From Arenicella sp. (GTDB lineage: Bacteria; Pseudomonadota; Gammaproteobacteria; Arenicellales; Arenicellaceae): 5,440 nt of DNA. Shown piece after piece: positions 1 to 5,440 of the stretch. Below the pieces are notes generated by a model. The model was not told where the DNA came from. It was given only the letters and a program-made list of their open reading frames with translations, and did not search any database. A program made the translations under genes and the position numbers. The DNA lies in assembly GCA_018677115.1 (NCBI GenBank), contig JAHHOC010000229.1:1-5440 (forward strand), written 5' to 3'. How positions within the stretch are numbered: the stretch's first letter is position 1; the number at the start of each line of letters is the position of its first letter.

Positions 1-1
1 C

Positions 2-1645
2 GATAACCGTTACCTGGCCTATTCGGTTGATACTGCGGGCGATGTACGTTACCAGGTGCGGGTAAAGGACCTGCAAACTGGCGAGTATCTCGATGATGTG
101 TTGAATGATGTTCAACGAAGCGTTGATTTTGGTGGCGATGGTCGGACCATTATTTATGCTCTGCTGGAAGAGGGCAGGTGGCACGCGAAGAATATAAATG
201 TGCACCGGCTGGGTGAACCGCAAAGCGCGGATAAATCGATCTATTATGAAGAGGACGACGGTTTTTTTATTGGTTTTGGTAAGACCAGCAGCAAGGAATA
301 TTTCGTACTGGTGTCATCGCAGGGTGAGATTCAGGAAAGCCACGTCATTCCAAGCAGCGATTTATATGCCAATCCCGTAAAACTGGTGGGCAGGGAAGCT
401 GGTTTCACGCAAATCATCGACCACGCACACGGGTACTTTTATATCCTCGCTAACGACACGCATAAAAACTTTCGTCTCGCCAAGGTAGCGCAAAATACAC
501 CGGGCCATGAAAACTGGCAGACAATTGAGCAGGGTGCAGATGATGTTTACCTGATGAACTTGCAAACCTTCGATAAATTTATCGCCATCAGTTCGCGTGA
601 TCTTGGCCTTGAGAAAATACGCATCCTTGATTACGCAGGCCAAGAGCATCAGGTGATCTTTCCGGAGGCCGTGTTCACTGCTTCGATTGGAGTGAATCCG
701 GAATTCTCCCAGTCGACCCTAAGGTTGGATTATGAATCCATGATCACACCGGATACGGTTTTTGACTATGATCTGGCGACTCGGCAGTTAATTACGCGCA
801 AGGTCAAAAAGATTCCAAGCGGATATGATAAAAGCTTGTATGAAACAGAGCGGCTGATGGCACCAGCGCGTGATGGCACGCTGGTCCCCGTATCGATTGT
901 GTACAAAAAGGGGTTTAAGCGGGACGGCAGTCACCCTATGCATCTTTATGCTTACGGCGCTTATGCTTCTACAATCGAACCCAATTTTTCCACCCTGCGG
1001 CTGAGCGCACTGGATCGTGGCTTCAGCTATGCCATTGCTCATGTGCGGGGAGGCGCGATGATGGGTTATCAGTGGTACCTGGATGGGAAGATGGAAAAAC
1101 GCACTAACACCTTTAATGATTTTGTGGACGTGGCCAAATTTCTCGTCAGTGAAAATTACGTGGCGAAAGGCAATATTTCCATCTCTGGTCGGAGTGCCGG
1201 GGGCGAGGTAATGGGCGCAGCGACAATTCAGGCCCCCGAACTGTGGCGCTCAGTAAATTTAGGTGTGCCTTTTGTTGATGTGCTGAATACCATGCTGGAT
1301 GAATCGCTGCCCCTCACCCCGCCGGAATGGAAGGAATGGGGCAACCCTATAGAAGGTGCAGACGCGTACGACCTGATTCATAGCTACTCTCCCTACGACA
1401 ATATTACAGCGCGGGAATATCCGCCAATGCTGGTGACCGGTGGACTCAATGATCCTCGAGTCACTTATTGGGAGCCTGCCAAGTGGACAGCTAAAATGCG
1501 CCACAGTAAAACCGATGACAACCTGCTGGTTATGCGCATCAATATGGGGGCCGGTCACTTCGCCAACAGCGGTCGATATGGGCGCCTGAAGGATTATGCC
1601 GAAGAATACGCATTTATGTTGGTGGCCCATGAAATCTATCAATAG
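2..1645 (+). CDS. ptrB: Oligopeptidase B (S9A serine peptidase), 5'-truncated by window edge
   Basis: Cytosolic or periplasmic serine peptidase of the prolyl oligopeptidase family that cuts short peptides, classically after Arg or Lys. The reading frame is open from base 2, before the first in-window start-like codon (GTG at 56), and the upstream codons (DNRYLAYSVDTAGD) are family sequence, so the gene starts outside the window. Numbering from the GTG at 56, residues 1 to about 255 are beta-propeller and about 265-529 the alpha/beta hydrolase domain. The catalytic triad is Ser380 in GRSAGG, Asp466 in GLNDPRV and His501 in GAGHF; the spacings of 86 and 35 residues match E. coli PtrB as I recall it. 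Other signatures are HVRGG, NTFNDF, WGNP, SYSPYDN and YWEPAKW. By that offset about 130 N-terminal residues are missing, so a signal peptide cannot be judged. Acidic residues that set basic-residue specificity in enterobacterial enzymes are partly replaced (see findings). Confidence 0.93.
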   Translation, partial: DNRYLAYSVDTAGDVRYQVRVKDLQTGEYLDDVLNDVQRSVDFGGDGRTIIYALLEEGRWHAKNINVHRLGEPQSADKSIYYEEDDGFFIGFGKTSSKEYFVLVSSQGEIQESHVIPSSDLYANPVKLVGREAGFTQIIDHAHGYFYILANDTHKNFRLAKVAQNTPGHENWQTIEQGADDVYLMNLQTFDKFIAISSRDLGLEKIRILDYAGQEHQVIFPEAVFTASIGVNPEFSQSTLRLDYESMITPDTVFDYDLATRQLITRKVKKIPSGYDKSLYETERLMAPARDGTLVPVSIVYKKGFKRDGSHPMHLYAYGAYASTIEPNFSTLRLSALDRGFSYAIAHVRGGAMMGYQWYLDGKMEKRTNTFNDFVDVAKFLVSENYVAKGNISISGRSAGGEVMGAATIQAPELWRSVNLGVPFVDVLNTMLDESLPLTPPEWKEWGNPIEGADAYDLIHSYSPYDNITAREYPPMLVTGGLNDPRVTYWEPAKWTAKMRHSKTDDNLLVMRINMGAGHFANSGRYGRLKDYAEEYAFMLVAHEIYQ

Positions 1646-1756
1646 CTGTTGAAAATGAAGGGACGGGCGTGGATTCACTATTTTGAAAAACGGCCCGCGA
1701 AAGCTGCATAGGGATTAGCAGGATGATACCCCGTGCGGTGAGCGCATCTACAATAT
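1646..1756. other. Convergent intergenic gap between ptrB and the DUF1611 gene
   Basis: This 111-bp gap separates two genes that end facing each other, where a bidirectional terminator would be expected. The only dyads I see are CGGGC at 1664-1668 with GCCCG at 1693-1697 (24-base loop) and a short ACC/GGT stem at 1728-1739. Neither is followed by a T-run on either strand in the right place. On the minus strand a GCGGGCCG stretch runs into TTTTT (about 1698-1686), but it has no self-complementary partner close by. No gene is seen here. Termination may be Rho-dependent or lie inside the coding sequences. Confidence 0.5.
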
Positions 1757-2800
1757 TTAAGATAGTCCGAGAATGGCCCGACCCAGTTTAGCGGCTCCAT
1801 TTCTTACCACATCCTCGACCGGCAAACCCGTTTCGTCCTCAATGCGTTTTATTTCCTGATCCGCTTGGGCATCATCAAAGCCTGCAGTATTTAATGCAAT
1901 ACCCGTTGTTTCAGGCCTGGTCAGCGATCCGCATGCACCGGCGAGATCTTCATTGAGTTTGATGAAATCTTTTAGCGGCGGCACTTTTATATGTGACGGA
2001 TTCTGTAAATGCGTCTTGCCGGCGCGATGACACATAATCAGCCGGTTGGCACAACTTCCCCGCATCAAGGGAAGGGTTGCCGTGCTTCCCGGATGCAGCA
2101 GCGAGCCCTGTCCCTCAATAAAAACGACGTCGCTATCCGCCGCTTCCAGCACTGCTGACTCTACTGCACCACAGGCCTGGTCGACGATAAACGCATCCAG
2201 CGGTATTCCACTCCCGGTAATGGTGATCCCGACTTGCCCGGTAGCAATGAAGGAGCTAGTTACATTTTGCTCGGTAATCCATCGGTAAATCTCCAGCCCC
2301 GCGGTCATTTTGCCGATCGCCATATCGGTGCCCACCATCAACACACGCAGATTATCCAGCGCCGCAGCGCGGGCCCTGGCAATTTGCGGAGTGAAGCCCG
2401 GTTTGCGTGTGTCCCAGATAAATTGTGATTGAGGATCCGATATCGTTTCGCCCAGTTCGTCGGCGAGCAGGGTATGCATGCCATTAACCAGGCTCATACC
2501 CAGCTGTAGGGCCTGTTGCATATGCGGGTACCAGCTCTGCGGGGTAAATCCGCCCGATGGCGCCGTACCAAGAACCAACACCTCGGCGCCCATGGCACAT
2601 GCTGCTTCAATGCTGTCAACGACCGGGTGATCAAACGGCAACGTGCAAACATCACTGACTGTTTTTCCGGCCTGCATCGAATCAATCACACAAACAATCG
2701 GGTTGCTGCCATATCTCATAACGCCATAGCCTAACTTGCCGTCGTCGCGGCCCAGGCTGGCTTCCATGTAAATGGCTATTTTTCTATCTTTCTCCAACAT
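1757..2800 (-). CDS. DUF1611 P-loop protein (DgcN-like; candidate D-glutamate N-acetyltransferase)
   Basis: A 347-residue protein, full length for DUF1611 (PF07755 with its N-terminal Rossmann-like domain). Residues 1 to about 145 form the N-terminal domain (KIAIYMEASLG, an invariant-looking VIDS-x-QAG around 38-45, LVLGTAPSGG at 76-84). The C-terminal P-loop domain starts near 151 with a Walker A-like GTDMAIGKMT at 157-166, then GQVGITITGSG at 188-198, DQACGAVE at 207-214, EGQGSLLHPG at 229-238 and CHRAGKTH at 257-264. One family member, DgcN, was described as N-acetylating D-glutamate for a partner racemase; whether this clade does the same is inference. The ATG at 2800 is 3 bp past the TGA of the epimerase gene, which implies translational coupling; no Shine-Dalgarno sequence is visible. 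Only seven residues precede the conserved first beta strand, which supports this start. If not DgcN-like, it would be an ATP-using enzyme acting on the epimerase product. Confidence 0.85.
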   Translation of the reverse strand: MLEKDRKIAIYMEASLGRDDGKLGYGVMRYGSNPIVCVIDSMQAGKTVSDVCTLPFDHPVVDSIEAACAMGAEVLVLGTAPSGGFTPQSWYPHMQQALQLGMSLVNGMHTLLADELGETISDPQSQFIWDTRKPGFTPQIARARAAALDNLRVLMVGTDMAIGKMTAGLEIYRWITEQNVTSSFIATGQVGITITGSGIPLDAFIVDQACGAVESAVLEAADSDVVFIEGQGSLLHPGSTATLPLMRGSCANRLIMCHRAGKTHLQNPSHIKVPPLKDFIKLNEDLAGACGSLTRPETTGIALNTAGFDDAQADQEIKRIEDETGLPVEDVVRNGAAKLGRAILGLS

Positions 2801-2803
2801 TAT

Positions 2804-3862
2804 TCATGGGTCGGAATTTAGGAATTGGGGTTTGATCGAAGCTCCATGTCCGGGCAAATCGTTAGGCACAACTATACCGTTTAACACTTGCGCCCCGATA
2901 CACGGATCAGGGTCGAGATTCATATGAGAATCCAGGTCGATGTGATCGATTGCGCCGCTGAGGGCAGCCGCCGCCGAAATAGACATTGATGACTCACCCA
3001 TACAGCCGATCATCGTTTTCAGGTGATGATCACGCGCTGCATCGATGATGCGGAGAGCGCCGGTGATGCCACCGCATTTCATCAGTTTTATATTTACACC
3101 GTCGACACAATGGGCCCATTTTTCCACATCTTCGGCAAATCGGCACGATTCATCAATATATATCGGCAATGCCCGGTTCTGGAATAGCGCGGGCAGAGCA
3201 TCTTCATTCCCTTCTGCGAGCGGTTGTTCTACATATTCCACCCCACGCTCAGCCAGCCAGACCATCATGTGCCTCGCATTTTCCGTATCCCAACCGCCAT
3301 TAGCGTCTACTCTGAGCTGCACATCATAATCCCTGCAACTCTCATCCACTTGCCGGTACATGGCTTTGTCGGCTTCGATCCCCTGTGGAGAACCGAGTTT
3401 GATCTTCAGTGACCTAATCCCGGTGCCTTCCAGTAACAGTGGCACACGCTGTTTTACAACTTCCGGCGGATTGATCCCGATGGTCACCGAGGTGGGTACA
3501 GTTGGTTTGTTAATACCAAGAAGTTTATACAGTGGCAGATCACGCTTTTTAGCCTGCATGTCCCAGAGTGCAATATCCAGGGCAGCCAGTGCGCAGGCAG
3601 GCACATTCTCTCGGCGCGCCAAGTCATGGATTGCTTCGATGCTTAACTCCTGTACATCATTTTCTAAAAACGCCTGCAGCCCCGATTGCGCCAGTTCTGG
3701 GGTCGCTGCGCCTTCAGAGGCGCCGGGCGACATTTCCCCCCAGCCGGTGATGCCATCGCAGCTAAGCGACACAAATAAATTATCTGACGCAGTGCGCACG
3801 CCACGACTGATTGCCAGTGGAAATCGCTTTTTCAGGTGCAGGGTCAGGTAGTTCGCTTGCAT
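2804..3862 (-). CDS. Enolase-superfamily dipeptide epimerase / N-acetyl-D-glutamate racemase-like (DgcA-like)
   Basis: A 352-residue member of the muconate-lactonizing subgroup of the enolase superfamily, which moves a proton at the alpha carbon of an amino-acid-like carboxylate using Mg2+. The N-terminal capping domain (1 to about 115) contains ISRGVRT and GWGEMSPG. The barrel holds the acid/base KxK (Lys153, Lys155), metal ligands Asp186 (VDANGG), Glu212 (VEQP) and Asp237 (IDES), and the opposite base Lys259 (NIKLMKCGG). The spacings fit L-Ala-D/L-Glu epimerases. It ends with GCMGESSMSISAAAAL and an Asp309-x-Asp311 motif (DLD), which in dipeptide epimerases binds the substrate amino group. 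Pairing with DUF1611 instead suggests the DgcA role, racemising N-acetyl-D-glutamate. The reaction class is firm; the substrate is not. An in-frame TGA two codons upstream makes the ATG at 3862 the first possible start; no clear Shine-Dalgarno sequence precedes it. Confidence 0.9.
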   Translation of the reverse strand: MQANYLTLHLKKRFPLAISRGVRTASDNLFVSLSCDGITGWGEMSPGASEGAATPELAQSGLQAFLENDVQELSIEAIHDLARRENVPACALAALDIALWDMQAKKRDLPLYKLLGINKPTVPTSVTIGINPPEVVKQRVPLLLEGTGIRSLKIKLGSPQGIEADKAMYRQVDESCRDYDVQLRVDANGGWDTENARHMMVWLAERGVEYVEQPLAEGNEDALPALFQNRALPIYIDESCRFAEDVEKWAHCVDGVNIKLMKCGGITGALRIIDAARDHHLKTMIGCMGESSMSISAAAALSGAIDHIDLDSHMNLDPDPCIGAQVLNGIVVPNDLPGHGASIKPQFLNSDP

Positions 3863-3905
3863 AGATCAGATGAGGCTTGTACAAAGTTAACGCCGCGGAA
3901 TCTCA

Positions 3906-3938
3906 TCACATTGTCGAGCCAGTCAATGCAAAATGTGA
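3906..3938. repeat. Inverted repeat upstream of the epimerase gene
   Basis: TCACATT at 3906-3912 is an exact reverse complement of AATGTGA at 3932-3938, with 19 bases between. A second overlapping pair, TTGTC at 3911-3915 and GACAA at 3937-3941, adds to the symmetry. It lies 44-76 bp upstream of the epimerase ATG, where an operator for a two-gene catabolic operon could sit. The arms point outward (TCACA...TGTGA), the opposite of a CRP box. Arms this short can occur by chance, so the regulatory reading is tentative. Confidence 0.3.
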
Positions 3939-3960
3939 CAAGTTATTGAGTTGCTCAGAC

Positions 3961-3988
3961 AGTCTATGCACAATTACCGGGCATCCAA
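3961..3988 (-). promoter_or_regulatory. Weak sigma70-like promoter candidate for the epimerase/DUF1611 pair
   Basis: Read on the minus strand, TTGGAT (3988-3983) is followed after 16 bases by TAGACT (3966-3961). These match the -35 consensus at three of six positions and the -10 at four of six. It would give a leader of about 90 bases that contains the inverted repeat at 3906-3938. The match is weak. It is listed because a 159-bp gap between same-strand genes in an otherwise tight region suggests that a promoter is present. Confidence 0.22.
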
Positions 3989-4021
3989 TTCGCCAGACAA
4001 AAAATACGCAGATCAGGGTAG

Positions 4022-5152
4022 TTAATCACCATCGGCCAGCGCTTGATCCAGTCCGCGATGTAAATGGGTGATCAGTTTTTCATATTTACCAAAGGTAAAA
4101 TATTCATTGGCACCACTGCGTATGCTCTTCTGGATCGCTTCGACCACCGCCCGGTCTTCCCTGGCGCCAGTATTATTGACAAACTCGAAGTCTCGTCTGG
4201 CATCTTCAATCGCCTGTTCGGAATCTACCTTGCCTCGATTAGTGAATGTCCACGCCCGCGTCAACGTTTTGTCAATGGCCACCGGTTCCAGTATCAATAT
4301 ATTGGTAAAGTGCGAAAGCACAGTGATCATTACGTTGGGGAACAGATGATAAACATAAGTCAGGCGGCCATCGACTCTCCGTTCTTCGGCAGGGGCACCG
4401 CGCAGTTTTTCGATACGACGGAAGGGAAAGGTAATCCGGCTGTTGTTGCCGAATGTTTCGAGTAGGGCCAGGTTGTCGAAGCCGAAGGGGTAAAAGGACT
4501 CCTTGTGCGTCGGTTTGATGTGGTAGCCCTCCAGAAAGCCTTCAGTAAATATTTTCCAGTTTGCTTCAACCACATACTCCTGTTCGTCGAATATGATCTG
4601 GCTGTCGTTGAGTATTTTCGGAACATCTTCTAATGCGTTCCAGCACCCGGGCACAGGATCCTGGACAACATAGATCAGGCCATCCTGCTCACGTACTTCC
4701 ACCGGCACCAGCCCGTTACACGACTTGTCAAGGCCAGGGAAACCGGCTTCATGCGGCACATGGCTCAATTCTCCGTCAAGCTGGTAAGCCCATCCATGGT
4801 AAGGGCAGACAAAGGCTGAATTTCTGCCACTACCGGTGGCCACCTGCATGCCACGATGACGGCAGGCATTGCGGAACACCCGTACCTTAAGGTCCGTTCC
4901 ACGCACGGCCACCAGTTGCGTACCGGCCGCCTCGCGCGCCAGGTAAGAACCCTTATCCGGTAACGCTGCAGATGGGCAAAAAACGCTTGGCCAACGCCAC
5001 ATTACCTGTTGTTTTTCACCCGCAAGCCTTTGCTGACAGAGGTAGTTTGATACCGGTTCACGCCAAACCTCGTCCGCCTCATCCGTGGTTTTGTTGCTGA
5101 TATGTTGCAGAACGCGTTCTACAACGGCCTCGTCGTCGAGTATCGATGCCAT
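4022..5152 (-). CDS. Rieske non-heme iron oxygenase, alpha (catalytic) subunit
   Basis: A 376-residue aromatic-ring-hydroxylating-type oxygenase alpha subunit. The N-terminal Rieske domain carries Cys97-x-His99 and, 16 residues on, Cys116-x2-His119 (CRHRG, then CPYHGW), which bind a [2Fe-2S] cluster. The catalytic domain has the iron site at NWKIFTEGFLEGYH..PTH: His211 and His216 are iron ligands, and the third is probably Asp333 in REDRAVVEAIQKS. Glu208 sits three residues before His211, where many ring-hydroxylating dioxygenases have the Asp that bridges the two metal centres of adjacent subunits. Such enzymes oxidise aromatics, quaternary amines or other small molecules and need a reductase, which is not in this window; the substrate cannot be read from the sequence. 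An in-frame TAA seven codons upstream limits the start, and the ATG at 5152 is the first available. The MAPEG gene ends 46 bp upstream on the same strand. Confidence 0.92.
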   Translation of the reverse strand: MASILDDEAVVERVLQHISNKTTDEADEVWREPVSNYLCQQRLAGEKQQVMWRWPSVFCPSAALPDKGSYLAREAAGTQLVAVRGTDLKVRVFRNACRHRGMQVATGSGRNSAFVCPYHGWAYQLDGELSHVPHEAGFPGLDKSCNGLVPVEVREQDGLIYVVQDPVPGCWNALEDVPKILNDSQIIFDEQEYVVEANWKIFTEGFLEGYHIKPTHKESFYPFGFDNLALLETFGNNSRITFPFRRIEKLRGAPAEERRVDGRLTYVYHLFPNVMITVLSHFTNILILEPVAIDKTLTRAWTFTNRGKVDSEQAIEDARRDFEFVNNTGAREDRAVVEAIQKSIRSGANEYFTFGKYEKLITHLHRGLDQALADGD

Positions 5153-5169
5153 CGATCTAGTCGGGTTGC

Positions 5170-5196
5170 ATTAAATAAAATCTCATTGATTGTCTA
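5170..5196 (-). promoter_or_regulatory. Candidate promoter for the Rieske gene
   Basis: On the minus strand TAGACA (5196-5191) and TTTAAT (5175-5170) each match the -35 and -10 consensus at five of six positions. The spacer is 15 bases, shorter than the preferred 17. It lies in the 46-bp AT-rich gap after the MAPEG stop and would give a leader of only about 10 bases. This short leader fits the missing Shine-Dalgarno sequence. If real, the Rieske gene can be transcribed without the MAPEG gene. Confidence 0.3.
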
Positions 5197-5198
5197 TT

Positions 5199-5440
5199 CT
5201 ATAACAGCCTGATCGCCATATAGATAAGACATATCAGAGAGCCCAGCCATACTACAGTGCGTACATATATGAGATTAAACAGGTAACAGGGTATATAAAC
5301 TATGCGCAGTAGCAACCAGAGGCTTGCCGCCTGGCTTAGCTCAACCTGTTGCACCAGCGCCAGAATGCCAAGTGCCAGGAAAGCGGGAAGACTTTCCTGA
5401 AAATTAATCCCGGCGCGTGACACGCGACCCTGCATTACGG
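5199..5440 (-). CDS. MAPEG-family membrane protein, 5'-truncated by window edge
   Basis: The C-terminal part of a small MAPEG protein (PF01124; membrane-associated proteins in eicosanoid and glutathione metabolism). Numbering from the ATG at 5435, the family signature R-x2-R-A-x3-N-x2-E is at Arg4-Arg7-Ala8-Asn11-Glu14 and runs straight into a hydrophobic helix (about 15-30). Two more membrane helices follow (about 37-54 and 59-77). Bacterial MAPEG proteins are usually about 130 residues with four helices, so roughly 50 residues including the first helix lie beyond the window. The frame stays open to base 5440, so the ATG at 5435 is unlikely to be the true start. Some relatives are glutathione transferases or peroxidases, but many bacterial members have no known reaction, and none is assigned here. 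It lies upstream of the Rieske gene on the same strand. Confidence 0.82.
   Translation of the reverse strand, partial: VMQGRVSRAGINFQESLPAFLALGILALVQQVELSQAASLWLLLRIVYIPCYLFNLIYVRTVVWLGSLICLIYMAIRLL

Noticed and set aside
1181..1204. GRSAGG in place of GGSAGG as a defective nucleophile elbow
   Set aside because: Ser, Ala and both following Gly are intact, and Arg before the nucleophile occurs in other oligopeptidase B clades as I recall. The catalytic Asp and His are present at normal spacing.
1259..1678. 139-codon open frame on the minus strand
   Set aside because: It lies antisense to the catalytic domain of ptrB, whose frame carries a full set of family motifs. The antisense translation has no recognisable motif.
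1664..1697. Intrinsic terminator between the convergent genes
   Set aside because: The stem is only five pairs with a 24-base loop, and no T-run follows on either strand.
3360..3851. 163-codon open frame on the plus strand
   Set aside because: It is antisense to the N-terminal half of the epimerase gene. The protein has low-complexity Ser/Arg/Ala-rich composition and no family resemblance.
3906..3938. CRP (cAMP receptor protein) binding site
   Set aside because: The half-sites are in the reverse order (TCACA then TGTGA) and 19 or more bases apart. A CRP site needs TGTGA then TCACA about six bases apart.
4000..4024. Terminator after the Rieske gene
   Set aside because: On the minus strand a run of six T's follows the stop, but the sequence before it (GGTGATTAACTACC and the next 14 bases) forms at most a 3-4 bp stem not adjacent to the run.
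4064..4465. 133-codon open frame on the plus strand
   Set aside because: It is antisense to the catalytic domain of the Rieske gene, which is strongly supported. There is no independent evidence for coding.
1..5440. Mobile element, CRISPR array, prophage or toxin-antitoxin module
   Set aside because: I saw no transposase, integrase, regular direct repeats, tRNA-like sequence or paired small genes. All coding space is explained by five metabolic or membrane genes.

Overview
The window looks like a chromosomal fragment from a proteobacterium, most likely a marine or environmental gammaproteobacterium. This is inferred from the protein families (a PtrB-type oligopeptidase B, a MAPEG membrane protein, a Rieske oxygenase, a DUF1611/epimerase pair), balanced base composition and dense packing. 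No rRNA, tRNA, mobile element, CRISPR array or phage gene is visible. A species cannot be named from this sequence alone.

Layout. From the left edge to 1645 (+ strand) lies the 3' four-fifths of an oligopeptidase B (ptrB); its 5' end is outside the window. It converges, across a 111-bp gap with no convincing terminator, on a leftward block of four genes. In transcription order these are a MAPEG-family membrane protein (5440 to 5199, 5' end outside the window), a Rieske non-heme iron oxygenase alpha subunit (5152 to 4022), an enolase-superfamily dipeptide epimerase / N-acetyl-glutamate racemase-like enzyme (3862 to 2804), and a DUF1611 P-loop protein (2800 to 1757). The last two are 3 bp apart and almost certainly co-transcribed and co-translated. 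The Rieske gene is separated from them by 159 bp, which holds a weak promoter candidate and an inverted repeat, so the pair may be its own transcription unit.

How the genes may work together. The epimerase/DUF1611 pair matches the gene pairing described as DgcA (N-acetyl-D-glutamate racemase) and DgcN (D-glutamate N-acetyltransferase) in a D-glutamate catabolic route of marine Proteobacteria. However, the epimerase keeps the DxD motif that binds the free amino group of dipeptides in L-Ala-D/L-Glu epimerases, so cell-wall dipeptide use is an equally serious reading. The oligopeptidase B next door would fit a general peptide-scavenging theme, but that link is only positional. The Rieske oxygenase and MAPEG protein show no clear link to the pair, and no electron-transfer partner for the oxygenase is in view.

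Most of the window is ordinary metabolic sequence. The points most worth checking are the changed specificity residues in the oligopeptidase, the substrate conflict in the epimerase/DUF1611 pair, the glutamate in the bridging position of the Rieske oxygenase, and the absence of visible Shine-Dalgarno sequences before three starts.
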